64,000 bases of DNA from assembly GCA_050250915.1 (NCBI GenBank), contig JBFWNT010000004.1, positions 1 through 64,000 on the forward strand, given 5' to 3'. The notes under the pieces are model-generated. The model was not told the origin of the DNA. It did not search any database and was given only the letters and a program-made list of their open reading frames with translations. Of this stretch, positions 35,676 to 44,668 are shown piece by piece (within the stretch, counting starts at the first letter, position 1; every line of letters begins with the position of its first letter). The position numbers were made by a program, and so were the translations under genes. The stretch comes from Miltoncostaea sp050250915 (lineage in GTDB: Bacteria; Actinomycetota; Thermoleophilia; Miltoncostaeales; Miltoncostaeaceae).

Positions 35676-36683
35676 GTGCCCAATCGCCCGCGTGCACTCG
35701 AGCTCGGCATGGCCACGTACCTCGTGAAGAAGCGGCTCATCAGGCGTGAGTCGCGCTTCCCCGTGACGCTGATGCTGGAGCCGCTCGAGATCTGCAACCT
35801 GGCGTGCCACGGGTGCGGTCGGATCCGTGAATACGAGCACGTTTTCCACAAGCGGATGTCGGTCGAGGAGTGCCTGCGGGTGGCCGACGAGGCCGGCGCG
35901 CCGATCGTGAACATCCCGGGCGGCGAGCCCATGATCCACAAGCAGATCGACGAGATCGTGAACGGGATCATCGGCCAGGGCCGTTTCGTCTACATGTGCA
36001 CCAACGGCCTCTTGATGAACCGGGCGTTCGGCCGCATCCCGCCGTCGAATCACTTCGCGTTCGTGGTGCACCTGGACGGCATGCGCGACGTGCACGACAA
36101 GGCGGTCGACCGCGACGGCGTGTTCGACAAGGCCACCACCTACATGCGCGAGGCCATCGAGCTCGGCTATCGCGTGTGCACCAACACCACCATCTACCGC
36201 GGCGTGGACCCCGAGGAGTACGTGGAGCTGTTCGCGTTCCTGAAGGACATGGGCGTCGAGGGGTGCATCACCGCGCCGGGCTTCGACTACGAGTCGGTCA
36301 CGCACGACCGCGAGCAGTTCCTGGCCCGGGTGGAGTCGCAGCAGCTGTATTCGCAGGTGCACGAGCTGTGCGACCACATGGACATCCCCTTCTACAACAA
36401 CCCCCTGTTCCACGAGTTCCTGCAGGGGAAGCGGCAGTACCGGTGCACGGCGTGGGCGATGCCGACGTACACGGTCGAGGGGTGGCGGAGCCCGTGCTAC
36501 CTGCTCGCCGACAAGCACGTGGGCAGCCTCCGGGAGCTCTATGACGACACGGACTGGGACGCGTACGGCACGGACCGCGACCCGCGGTGCGCGAACTGCC
36601 TGATGCACTGCGGCTACGAGGCGAGCACCATCCTCGACGCGTTCTCCCGCCCCCGCGACCTGGTGACGCTCGCCCGGTCGTGA
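35676..36683 (+). CDS. hpnH: Adenosylhopane synthase HpnH (radical SAM)
   Basis: A 335-residue radical SAM enzyme that adds a 5'-deoxyadenosyl group to diploptene/hopene, the first step of hopanoid side-chain extension. The iron-sulfur cluster motif is CNLACHGCG (Cx3Cx2C) near residue 45, followed by NIPGGEPMIH and the FVVHLDGMRDVHDKAVDRDGVF barrel strand. The C-terminus has a Cys-rich region (CTAWAMPTYTVEGWRSPCYLLADKH ... RCANCLMHCGYE). GTG 35676 follows AAGGAG at a longish ten-base distance. It heads hpnH-G-A-shc-hpnC-D-E, all coupled by four-base overlaps. Confidence 0.93.
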   Translation: MPNRPRALELGMATYLVKKRLIRRESRFPVTLMLEPLEICNLACHGCGRIREYEHVFHKRMSVEECLRVADEAGAPIVNIPGGEPMIHKQIDEIVNGIIGQGRFVYMCTNGLLMNRAFGRIPPSNHFAFVVHLDGMRDVHDKAVDRDGVFDKATTYMREAIELGYRVCTNTTIYRGVDPEEYVELFAFLKDMGVEGCITAPGFDYESVTHDREQFLARVESQQLYSQVHELCDHMDIPFYNNPLFHEFLQGKRQYRCTAWAMPTYTVEGWRSPCYLLADKHVGSLRELYDDTDWDAYGTDRDPRCANCLMHCGYEASTILDAFSRPRDLVTLARS

Positions 36684-37315
36684 TCGCGGTGGTGTGCGCC
36701 GTTCCCGCCGAGCGCCGCGCGCTCGCGGGCGTGGCGGATGATCGTCTTCGCCTGCACCTTGCGGGCATCGGGGCCGACAGCGCCGCCCTCACCGCCGCGG
36801 AGGCCCTCGCCGGGGACCCGGAGGCGCTGATCTCCGCCGGCTTCTGCGGCGCGCTGGCGGACGACCTGCGGGTGGGCGACCTGGTGGCCGCCGACGTGGT
36901 GGTGGACGAGCGGACCGGCGACCGCTTCGCCGCCGACCCACCGCTGCTGGCCGCCGCGCCCGGACGCCGCGGCACCATGGTCAGCGCCGAGCGCGTGGTC
37001 CGCACGCCCGCCGACCGGGCCCGCCTGGACGGCCTGGCGGTGGACATGGAGAGCGCGGCGCTCGCCCGCGCGGCCCAGGCGGCCGGCGTCCCGTTCCTGG
37101 CGCTCAGGGCCGTCACCGACGAGCGCCGCCACCGCATGCCCGACTTCGACAGGATCGTGAACGCCGCGGGCCGCCTGACCCCCGGCGCCGGGCTCGTCCA
37201 CTTCGTCCTCCATCCGCGGGAGCTCCCCGCGCTGCTGCGGCTGGGGCCCGCCGCCCGCCGCGCCGGCCACTCCCTGCGGGAGGGGATGGCGGCGCTCGTG
37301 GAGGAGCTCGGGTGA
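36680..37315 (+). CDS. hpnG: HpnG-like nucleosidase (phosphorylase superfamily)
   Basis: A 211-residue protein of the nucleoside phosphorylase/nucleosidase fold. It reads IAVVCAVPAERRAL, LISAGFCGALADDLRVGDLV and VDMESAALARAAQAAGVPFLALRAVTDE, including the Glu of MES that binds ribose. In hopanoid synthesis HpnG removes adenine from adenosylhopane to leave ribosylhopane. The GTG start overlaps the hpnH stop (GTGA) and the stop overlaps hpnA, consistent with acting right after HpnH. Confidence 0.88.
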   Translation: MIAVVCAVPAERRALAGVADDRLRLHLAGIGADSAALTAAEALAGDPEALISAGFCGALADDLRVGDLVAADVVVDERTGDRFAADPPLLAAAPGRRGTMVSAERVVRTPADRARLDGLAVDMESAALARAAQAAGVPFLALRAVTDERRHRMPDFDRIVNAAGRLTPGAGLVHFVLHPRELPALLRLGPAARRAGHSLREGMAALVEELG

Positions 37316-38298
37316 GCGTCGCCCTCGTCACCGGCGCCACCGGCTTCGTGGGCGGGCACGTCGCCGCCGACCTGCTGGCGAACGGGTGGTCGGTCCGCGC
37401 GCTGGTGCGGCCCGAGAGCATGGGGTCGGGCCGCATGCCCGACGGCTGCGCGCCCGTGCCGGGCGACCTGCTGGACGGCGGCGCCGTGCACGCCGCCGCC
37501 CGCGGCGTCGATGCGGTGTTCCACGTGGCGGCGCGCTACTCGCTGGCCCGCGCCCGCGGCGAGGAGGTCTACCGCACCAACACCGAGGGCACCGGCAACG
37601 TGCTGCGCGCCGCCGCCGACGCGGGCGCGCCCATGGTGCACTGCTCGTCGGTCGCCACGATCGGCCTGCCCGCCGACGGCGGCCCCGGCACCGAGGACAC
37701 GCCCCTCCCCGATTCCCAGGTGATCGGCGCATACAAGCGGTCGAAGGTGGCGTCCGAGCGGATGGCCCTGGAGGCCGCGGCCCGCGGGCAGCGCGTGGTG
37801 GTGGTCAACCCGACGGCGCCGGTCGGTCCCGGCGACCACGTCCCCACCCCCACCGGCCGGATCATCACCGACTTCCTGGCCGGCCGGATGCCCGCCTACG
37901 TCGACACGGGGCTCAACCTGGTGGACGTGCGCGACGTGGCGGCCGGCCACCGGCTGGCGCTCGAGCGGGGTACGTCCGGCCGGCGCTACATCCTGGGCAA
38001 CCAGAACATGACGCTGCGCCAGATCCTCCACACGCTCGCCGCGCTCAGCGGCCGGCGCGCCCCGCGCGTGCGCATCCCCCACGCCGTCGCGATCGCCGCG
38101 GCGGCGGTGGACGAGGCCGTGGAGGGGCGGCTGCTGGGCCGCGAGCCCCTGGCGCCGCTCGACGGGGCGCTCATGGCGCGCAAGCGGATGTGGGTCGACG
38201 GCTCACGCGCCGTCCGTGAGCTGGGGCTGCCGCAGTCGCCGGTGCGCGATGCCCTGGCCGACGCCATCGCCTTCCAGCGCGGGAGGATGGCGGCATGA
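37312..38298 (+). CDS. hpnA: Hopanoid-associated NAD-dependent epimerase/dehydratase
   Basis: A 328-residue extended short-chain dehydrogenase/reductase. The nucleotide-binding motif is LVTGATGFVGGHVAADLL at the start; the active-site pieces are HCSSVATIGLP and the YKRSKVASERM Tyr-Lys pair, followed by VVNPTAPVGPGDHVPTPTGRII, a stretch typical for HpnA. HpnA occurs in many hopanoid clusters but its reaction is not firmly known; it was proposed to act on the sugar-like side chain. Coupled to hpnG and shc by GTGA and ATGA overlaps. Confidence 0.88.
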   Translation: MSVALVTGATGFVGGHVAADLLANGWSVRALVRPESMGSGRMPDGCAPVPGDLLDGGAVHAAARGVDAVFHVAARYSLARARGEEVYRTNTEGTGNVLRAAADAGAPMVHCSSVATIGLPADGGPGTEDTPLPDSQVIGAYKRSKVASERMALEAAARGQRVVVVNPTAPVGPGDHVPTPTGRIITDFLAGRMPAYVDTGLNLVDVRDVAAGHRLALERGTSGRRYILGNQNMTLRQILHTLAALSGRRAPRVRIPHAVAIAAAAVDEAVEGRLLGREPLAPLDGALMARKRMWVDGSRAVRELGLPQSPVRDALADAIAFQRGRMAA

Positions 38299-40187
38299 GC
38301 ACCGGCGCCCTCCGCGACACCGGCGTCCGCGACGAGGCCCGCGAGGCCCTGGCCCGGGGCGTCGCCCACCTGCGCTCCCTGCAGCACCCCGACGGCTACT
38401 GGTGGGGCGAGCTGGAGTCCAACAGCACGATCGCCTCGGAGCACGTGTTCATGCTCCACCTGTTCGGGCTGGCGACCGACGACCTGCGCCGGCGCCTCGG
38501 CAACGAGCTGCTCGCCACCCAGCGCGAGGACGGCTCGTGGGCGAACTGGTGGAACGGCCCCGCGGACCTCTCGACCACGGTCGAGTCGTACTACGCGCTG
38601 CGCCTCTGCGGAATCCCCGCCGACGACCCGCGGCTGGTGCGGGCGAAGGACGTGGTCCACGCCCTCGGCGGCGCGGAGCGGGTGCGCTTCTTCACCAAGC
38701 TGTGGCTCGCGGTGATGGGCCGCTACCCCTGGGACCGGATCCCGGTGCTGCCGCCCGAGATGATCCTGCTGCCCGCGCGGGCGCCGCTGTCGCCGTACCG
38801 CTTCGCGTGCTGGGCGCGCGGCACGTTCGTGGCGCTGATGATCGTGATGTCGCGCAAGCCGGTGTACCCGCAGCCCGTGGGCCTGGACGAGCTGTTCACC
38901 GACCCGCCGGGCTCCGGGCCGCTGCCGGTGTCGAAGACGCCGGGCCGGTGGACCCGGCCCCTGACCTGGGCGATGAAGGTCGCGGCCGCGTACAACCGCC
39001 ACCCCATCCCGTGGCTGCGCCGGCTGTCGGAGCGGCGGGTGAAGACGTGGATCATGGAGCGCCAGGAGGCCGACGGCTCGTGGGGCGGCATCCAGCCGCC
39101 GTGGATCTACTCGATCATCGCCCTCCACACGCTCGGCCTGCCCCTGGACCACCCGGTCATGGAGCGGGCGATCGCGGGGTTCGACGACACGTTCGCCCTC
39201 CATCCCGACGGGGGCGAGCGCCTGCGCATCCAGGCGTGCCTGTCGCCCGTCTGGGACACGTGCCTGGCCGCGGTGGCGCTGGAGGACGCGGGCGCCGGCG
39301 GCGGCGACCCGGCGGTGCGGGCCGCGTGCGACTGGATGCTCGCCAAGGAGGTCACCCGCATCGGCGACTGGCGCTTCGTGCCGCGCCGCGGGAAGGCGGG
39401 CGGCTGGTCGTTCGAGTTCGAGAACGAGTGGTACCCCGACACCGACGACACCGCCGAGGTGCTCATCGCGCTGCGGCGCGCCGGCCACCCCCCGTCGCAC
39501 CCCGCGATCCGCCGCGGCGTCGACTGGCTGCTGGCCATGCAGAGCGCGAACGGGGGGTGGGGCGCGTTCGACGTCGACAACGACCGCCGGATCATGACCC
39601 AGCTGCCGCTGTGCGACTTCGGCGAGGTCATCGACCCCCCCACCGAGGACGTCTCGGCCCACGTGGTGGAGGCGCTCGTGGAGTGCGGCGTGCCGCGCAG
39701 CCACCCGGCGGTGCGGCGCGGCGTGGCGTACCTGTGGCGCACCCAGCGGCCCGACGGGTCGTGGTGGGGGCGCTGGGGCGTCAACCACGTCTACGGCACC
39801 GGCGCCGCGCTGCCGGCGCTGGCGGCGGCCGGCGAGGACATGCGCTCCCCGGCGGCGCGGCGGGCGGTCGCGTTCCTGGCCAAGCACCAGAACGCCGACG
39901 GCGGCTGGGGCGAGGACATCCGGAGCTACGCCGACCCGGCGTGGATCGCCCGCGGCGTGTCGACCGCCTCCCAGACGGCCTGGGCGCTGCTGGCCCTGCA
40001 CGCCGGTGACCCCGCCCACCCGGCGGTCGACGGCGGCCTGGCGTTCCTGGCCCGCACCCAGAACCCGGACGGGTCGTGGGACGAGGAGCCCTACACCGGC
40101 ACCGGCTTCCCCATGGACTTCATGATCCGGTACCACCTCTACCGCCAGGTGTTCCCCGTCAGCGCGCTCGGCAGGATCCTGCGATGA
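38295..40187 (+). CDS. shc: Squalene-hopene cyclase
   Basis: A 630-residue class II terpene cyclase that converts squalene to hopene and hopanol. The protonating acid motif is YPDTDDTAEVL (DxDD) near residue 380. Many QW repeats are visible, for example QHPDGYWWGEL, QREDGSWANWW, QEADGSWGGIQPPW, QSANGGWGAFD, QRPDGSWWGRWG and QNADGGWGEDI. The length is normal. It is a monotopic membrane enzyme in known cases. ATG 38295 overlaps the hpnA stop and the stop overlaps hpnC. Confidence 0.96.
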   Translation: MSTGALRDTGVRDEAREALARGVAHLRSLQHPDGYWWGELESNSTIASEHVFMLHLFGLATDDLRRRLGNELLATQREDGSWANWWNGPADLSTTVESYYALRLCGIPADDPRLVRAKDVVHALGGAERVRFFTKLWLAVMGRYPWDRIPVLPPEMILLPARAPLSPYRFACWARGTFVALMIVMSRKPVYPQPVGLDELFTDPPGSGPLPVSKTPGRWTRPLTWAMKVAAAYNRHPIPWLRRLSERRVKTWIMERQEADGSWGGIQPPWIYSIIALHTLGLPLDHPVMERAIAGFDDTFALHPDGGERLRIQACLSPVWDTCLAAVALEDAGAGGGDPAVRAACDWMLAKEVTRIGDWRFVPRRGKAGGWSFEFENEWYPDTDDTAEVLIALRRAGHPPSHPAIRRGVDWLLAMQSANGGWGAFDVDNDRRIMTQLPLCDFGEVIDPPTEDVSAHVVEALVECGVPRSHPAVRRGVAYLWRTQRPDGSWWGRWGVNHVYGTGAALPALAAAGEDMRSPAARRAVAFLAKHQNADGGWGEDIRSYADPAWIARGVSTASQTAWALLALHAGDPAHPAVDGGLAFLARTQNPDGSWDEEPYTGTGFPMDFMIRYHLYRQVFPVSALGRILR

Positions 40188-41059
40188 GCCCCGATCAGAT
40201 CAGCGCCGTCGCGCCGAGCCGGGCGCCGGGGCGGCGCGCCGTCCGAGCGCACGACGAGAACTTCCCCGTCGCGTTCCTGCTCGCGCCCCGCGACGTACGG
40301 GCCGACATGGGCACCGTCTACTGGTTCTGCCGCACCACCGACGACATCGGCGACGAGGGGCCGGGCGGGCCGGACGAGAAGCTGCGGGAGCTCGACCGCT
40401 TCGAAGCGGAGCTCGCCGCGGCCCTGGAGGGGCGCGCGACGGACCCGGGCCTCGCCGCGGTTGCGGAGCTGGTCGCCAGGCGAGGCCTGGGGACCGACCC
40501 GTTCCTGCGGCTCATCGAGGCGAACCGCATGGACCAGCGGCGGCGGCGATGGGACACGCACGAGGAGCTCATCGACTACTGCCGCCACTCCGCCACGACG
40601 GTGGGCGAGATGGTGCTGGGCGTGCTCGGCTACCGCGACCCCTGGCGGCTCGGGATGAGCGACGCCACCTGCATCGGCCTCCAGCTCGCGAACTTCTGGC
40701 AGGACATCGCCCGCGACCTGCGCGACCGCGACCGGATCTACCTGCCGCGCGAGTCGATGGCGCGGTTCGGGGTCACCGAGGACGACCTGCGGGCGCCGGC
40801 GGCGTCGCCCGACGTGCGGGCCCTGGTGGCCGCCGAGGTCGCGCTCGCGCGCGGCCACCTGCTGCGCGGCGAGCCGCTGCACCGCTTCGTGCCGCGCCGG
40901 GTGAGCCTGGACCTGCGGATGTTCAGCGCCGGCGGCCTCGCGCTGTGCGACGCGATCGCCGCCCAGGACCACGACACGCTGCGCCGGCGGCCCGCACCCG
41001 GGCGCCTGGGGCGCGCACGGATCGGCGCCGCAGCCCTGCGCCGCGCGCTCCGCGGATGA
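40184..41059 (+). CDS. hpnC: Squalene synthase-type protein HpnC (hydroxysqualene synthase)
   Basis: A 291-residue trans-isoprenyl diphosphate synthase of the squalene/phytoene family. It keeps the first Asp motif in YWFCRTTDDIGDE and the second in LQLANFWQDIARDLRDRDRIYLP, with HSATTVGEMVL in between. HpnC and HpnD act in the three-step HpnCDE path: HpnD makes presqualene diphosphate from two FPP, HpnC makes hydroxysqualene, and HpnE reduces it. The match of HpnC to this one rests on order and on the TTDDIGDE start. It is coupled to shc and hpnD by ATGA overlaps. Confidence 0.9.
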   Translation: MSPDQISAVAPSRAPGRRAVRAHDENFPVAFLLAPRDVRADMGTVYWFCRTTDDIGDEGPGGPDEKLRELDRFEAELAAALEGRATDPGLAAVAELVARRGLGTDPFLRLIEANRMDQRRRRWDTHEELIDYCRHSATTVGEMVLGVLGYRDPWRLGMSDATCIGLQLANFWQDIARDLRDRDRIYLPRESMARFGVTEDDLRAPAASPDVRALVAAEVALARGHLLRGEPLHRFVPRRVSLDLRMFSAGGLALCDAIAAQDHDTLRRRPAPGRLGRARIGAAALRRALRG

Positions 41060-41910
41060 CGCTCGAGGAGGCGCACCGCCACTGCCGTGAGGTGTCCCGC
41101 CGCGAGGCGCGGAACTTCTACTACGGCTTCATCCTGCTGCCGCCGCCGAAGCGCGCCGGGATCTACGCCGCATACGCGTTCAGCCGGCGCGCCGACGACA
41201 GCGTCGACGACGGCGGCCCCGACGCGGGGCGCGAGGCCGCGGTGGCCGCGCTGCGCGAGCAGCTGGACGCGGCGGTGGCCGGCGCGCCGCCCCCCGACGA
41301 CCCGGTGCTGCTGGCGCTCGCGGACACCATCCACCGCTTCGCGATCCCCCGGGAGCCACTGGACGCGCTGATCGACGGCGTCGAGATGGACCTCACGGTG
41401 TCCCGCTACGCCGACGAGGAGGCCCTGCGCGCGTACTGCGACCGGGTCGCCGGGGCGGTCGGCCTGGTGAGCCTGCACATCTTCGGCTTCGACGACCCCG
41501 CGGCGCCGCTCCACGCCGAGGAGCTGGGCGTGGGCCTCCAGATCGTGAACATCATGCGGGACGTGGCCGAGGACGCCGGACGCGACCGCATCTACCTCCC
41601 CGCCGACGCGATGGCCGCGCACGGCGTGACCGAGGAGCAGATCAAGGCGGGGGCCGCGACGCCCGGCTTCAAGGCGCTCATGGCCGAGCAGGGGGCGCGC
41701 GCCCACGCCTTCATCGCCCGCGGCGAGCGGCTCCTGCCACTGCTGGACCGCCGCTCGCGGATGTGCGTCGCGATGCTGTCCGGCCTCTACCGGCAGATCC
41801 TCACCGAGATCGAGCAGCGCGACTACGACGTGATGGGCGGCCGCATCTCCCTGTCCGGCGGCCAGAAGCTGGCCCTCATGGCGCGCCGCACCGCCGGGGC
41901 GCTCCGGTGA
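41056..41910 (+). CDS. hpnD: Presqualene diphosphate synthase HpnD
   Basis: A 284-residue squalene/phytoene-synthase-type protein. SRREARNFYYGFILLPPPKRAGIYAAYAFSRRADDSVDD carries the first Asp-rich motif, DGVEMDLTVSRYADEEALRAYCDRVAGAVGL the central one, and GLQIVNIMRDVAEDAGRDRIYLP the second. It should condense two farnesyl diphosphates to presqualene diphosphate. ATG 41056 overlaps the hpnC stop, and its own stop overlaps hpnE. Confidence 0.92.
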   Translation: MTLEEAHRHCREVSRREARNFYYGFILLPPPKRAGIYAAYAFSRRADDSVDDGGPDAGREAAVAALREQLDAAVAGAPPPDDPVLLALADTIHRFAIPREPLDALIDGVEMDLTVSRYADEEALRAYCDRVAGAVGLVSLHIFGFDDPAAPLHAEELGVGLQIVNIMRDVAEDAGRDRIYLPADAMAAHGVTEEQIKAGAATPGFKALMAEQGARAHAFIARGERLLPLLDRRSRMCVAMLSGLYRQILTEIEQRDYDVMGGRISLSGGQKLALMARRTAGALR

Positions 41911-43226
41911 GCAGGCCCCATGTGGTGGTGTGCGGCGGCGGCCTGGCCGGCGTGGCGGCCGCGTGCGAGGCGGCGGGCCTCGGCGCTCGGGTGACGCTGG
42001 TGGAGCGGCGCCCGTTCCTGGGCGGCAAGGCCTTCAGCTTCACCGACGCCGCCAGCGGGCGGGAGATCGACAACGGCCAGCACGTGTTCCTGGCCTGCTG
42101 CACCGCGTACATCGGGCTGCTGCGCCTGCTGGGGACGCTCGGCACCACCACCCTGCAGCCGCGGCTGGACGTGGCCGTGCGCGACCGCGCCGGCAGGGCC
42201 GGCCGCCTGCGCGCGGCGCGGGTCCCCGCCCCGTTCCACCTGAGCGCGTCGTTCGCCGCCTACCCCCACCTGACCGTCGGAGAGCGGGCGGCCGCGGTGC
42301 GCGCCCTGCTCGCGCTGGCGGCCCTGCGGCCGGTGGCCCGCGACGCCCTAGACGACCGATCGTTCGCCGACTGGCTCGCCGAACGCGGGCAGTCGGAGCG
42401 CGCGATCGCGCGCTTCTGGGACCTGATCGTGGTGCCGACCTGCAACGACCGCTCCGACCGGGTGTCGGCGGCCCTCGCCGCGTTCGTGTTCCAGGAGGGG
42501 TTCCTGCGGACCGGCACCGGCTCCGCCATCGGGTGGCCGCGGGTGGGGCTCACCCGGGTCGTGGACCCGGCGGCGCGCGACCATCTGGCGGCGCGCGGGG
42601 GCACGGTCCTCACGGGCCGCGGCGTGGCGTCGGTGGGCGAGCGGTTCGTGGAGCTGCGCGGCGGCGAGCGCCTGGAGGCCGACGGCGTGGTGCTGGCCAT
42701 CCCGCCGCGCATGGCCCACGAGGTGGCGCCCGACGCGCTGCCGCAGGAGCCGGGGCTCAACGCGTCCCCGATCGTGAACGTGCACCTCTGGTACGACCGC
42801 CCCGTCATGGACGAGCCGTTCGAGGCGGTCATCGACAGCCCAGCGCAGTGGGTGTTCAACCGCTCGGCGATGGACCACGACGGCGCCGCCCGCCAGGGGG
42901 AGCACCACCTGGCGGTGTCGATCTCCGGCGCCCGCGGCGAGGTGGAGGTGCCGCGCGACGAGCTGGCGGCGGCGATCCGCGACGAGGTGGAGGCCCTGTA
43001 CCCGCGGGCGCGTGGCGCCGAGCTGATCGCGAGCGCGGTGGTCAAGGAGCCGCGCGCGACCTTCGCGGCGGCGCCCGGGCAGGCCTCCCGCCGCCCGGGG
43101 ACGGCGACGCCCGTGCCCGGCGTCGCCCTGGCGGGCGCGTGGACGGACACCGGCTGGCCGGCCACCATGGAGGGGGCCGTCCGCAGCGGGATCCGCGCCG
43201 CCCGGCACGTCGTCGGGAGACCATGA
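41907..43226 (+). CDS. hpnE: Hydroxysqualene dehydroxylase HpnE (FAD-dependent)
   Basis: A 439-residue flavin-dependent enzyme of the amine-oxidase/phytoene-desaturase superfamily. The FAD site is VVVCGGGLAGVAAACEAAGLGARVTLVERRPFLGGKAFSF and the HVFLACCTAYIGLL segment is HpnE-typical; the C-terminal FAD motif is VPGVALAGAWTDTGWPATMEGAVRSG. It reduces hydroxysqualene to squalene, the substrate of the cyclase. GTG 41907 overlaps hpnD. It is the last gene of the hopanoid operon. Confidence 0.92.
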   Translation: MSRPHVVVCGGGLAGVAAACEAAGLGARVTLVERRPFLGGKAFSFTDAASGREIDNGQHVFLACCTAYIGLLRLLGTLGTTTLQPRLDVAVRDRAGRAGRLRAARVPAPFHLSASFAAYPHLTVGERAAAVRALLALAALRPVARDALDDRSFADWLAERGQSERAIARFWDLIVVPTCNDRSDRVSAALAAFVFQEGFLRTGTGSAIGWPRVGLTRVVDPAARDHLAARGGTVLTGRGVASVGERFVELRGGERLEADGVVLAIPPRMAHEVAPDALPQEPGLNASPIVNVHLWYDRPVMDEPFEAVIDSPAQWVFNRSAMDHDGAARQGEHHLAVSISGARGEVEVPRDELAAAIRDEVEALYPRARGAELIASAVVKEPRATFAAAPGQASRRPGTATPVPGVALAGAWTDTGWPATMEGAVRSGIRAARHVVGRP

Positions 43227-43267
43227 GAAACGCCCCTACGAGGGCATTACGGATCCGTTTCGCATGC

Positions 43268-43296
43268 TTGTCGGGCCTCCGGGCCGGTTCTAGTGT
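43268..43296 (+). promoter_or_regulatory. Complete promoter giving a leaderless transcript
   Basis: TTGTCG (43268-43273), a 17-base spacer and TAGTGT (43291-43296) end eight bases before ATG 43305. The expected transcription start coincides with the start codon. Confidence 0.6.
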
Positions 43297-43304
43297 CGGT
43301 CGCG

Positions 43305-44561
43305 ATGACCGTCCGCCGCCTCGCCCCCGCCGTCGCGCTCGTCGCGATCCTGGCGGCCGCCGCCCCCGCGCTGGGCGCGCGGATCCTGCCGCCGGGCGAC
43401 CGCTACGGCGCCGCCGCGGTGGACCTGAGCACCAACGGGCGCGCCGCCGTGGCGTACGAGCGGCTCAGGCCCGGCCCCGACCTGATCCGCGTCGCGATCC
43501 GCCGCGCCGACCGCCTCAACCACCCCACCGTGGGCCGGGACCTCGGGCGCGGCAGCCTGGAGCTCGTGCGGGCGGGCGGCGTGGCGAGCGGCCCGCACCT
43601 GGTGGTGTGGCGCCGCCGCGGCGAGCTGGTGGCGTCGGTCCTGACCCGGGGCCGCTGGCGCACCGAGCGCCTGCCCCCGGACGTGCGGACGTTCCACGCC
43701 CTCACGGCCGCGATCGCCGGCTCGCGGGTGATCGTGGTGGCGGGCGACGCCGACGACGCCGTCGCCGTGGTCCGCACCGCCCCCGGCACGTGGGTCTCGC
43801 AGCCCCTCCCGGCCGGGCCGGCCCGCGCCTCCCTGGTGGCCCGCGCGTCGGAGCCCTCCGGCCGCGTCGTGGCCGCCTGGACGGAGTCCGGCGTGACCGG
43901 GCAGTCGGTGGTGGCGTCCTCCTTCGACCCGGGGACGCTCCGGTGGACGCCGCCCACCACCGTGGTCGCGGCGGGCGCGATCCCGTCGCCGGTCGCCGAC
44001 GACCTGTACCTGAACGGGCGGGGCGACGCGGTGCTGACCGTAGTGACCGCCGACGACTTCCCCGGCACCCGGCCCCCGGGCGTGCAGGTGCGCTCCCTCC
44101 CCGCCCTGTCGACCGCCTGGGCGGCGCTGCCCGACGCGCCCGCCACCACGTCGCGCCCGCGTGCCGTGCAGGTGGCGGTGACGCCGGGAGGGACGCCGGT
44201 GTACGGGCGGGTGGCCGACGGCGTCCGCGTGTCCGTCCTCACCGGCGGCGTGTGGGGCGCCGAGGAGCTCGCGTGGAAGGGCCCCGACGATCCCGACTTC
44301 GGCTCCCTCTTCGAGGTCGACGACCTGGCGGTCGCGCAGGGCGGCCGGGTGGTCGCCTCCGTCGCGGTCGACCCGGGCCCGGGGCCGGATGACCACGTGT
44401 TCCTGATCCGCGCCCCCGTCGGCGGCGCCTGGAGCCCCCCGACGACGTTCGCGTCGCTCTACGGGCCGCCCGAGCTGATCGTGGGCGGGCGCCGCGTGGC
44501 CGCCAGCTGGGTGCAGGACGCGTCGGAGAGCGGGCTGCCGGAGGCCGTGCTCGCGCCCTGA
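43305..44561 (+). CDS. Secreted beta-propeller-like protein of unknown function
   Basis: A 418-residue exported protein: a short signal peptide (RRLAPAVALVAILAAAAPALGA) precedes a mature part rich in Val/Ala/Arg beta strands with repeated 'GR..VAAW', 'GPHLVVWRRRGELVASV' and 'RGDAVLTVVT' elements at about 45-60 residue spacing, as in beta-propellers. No catalytic motif and no Cys is seen. An in-frame GTG at 43293 would lie inside the promoter, so ATG 43305 is chosen. Function unknown. Confidence 0.72.
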   Translation: MTVRRLAPAVALVAILAAAAPALGARILPPGDRYGAAAVDLSTNGRAAVAYERLRPGPDLIRVAIRRADRLNHPTVGRDLGRGSLELVRAGGVASGPHLVVWRRRGELVASVLTRGRWRTERLPPDVRTFHALTAAIAGSRVIVVAGDADDAVAVVRTAPGTWVSQPLPAGPARASLVARASEPSGRVVAAWTESGVTGQSVVASSFDPGTLRWTPPTTVVAAGAIPSPVADDLYLNGRGDAVLTVVTADDFPGTRPPGVQVRSLPALSTAWAALPDAPATTSRPRAVQVAVTPGGTPVYGRVADGVRVSVLTGGVWGAEELAWKGPDDPDFGSLFEVDDLAVAQGGRVVASVAVDPGPGPDDHVFLIRAPVGGAWSPPTTFASLYGPPELIVGGRRVAASWVQDASESGLPEAVLAP

Positions 44562-44668
44562 GGGCGCGACGCGTCGGCGCGCGACCGGCCATCCGAACGG
44601 CCAGGCTTGGATGAAGTGCCCGATGTTACGATCGCCGGCACCGATTCATCCGTAACCCGGCGGTCGCC

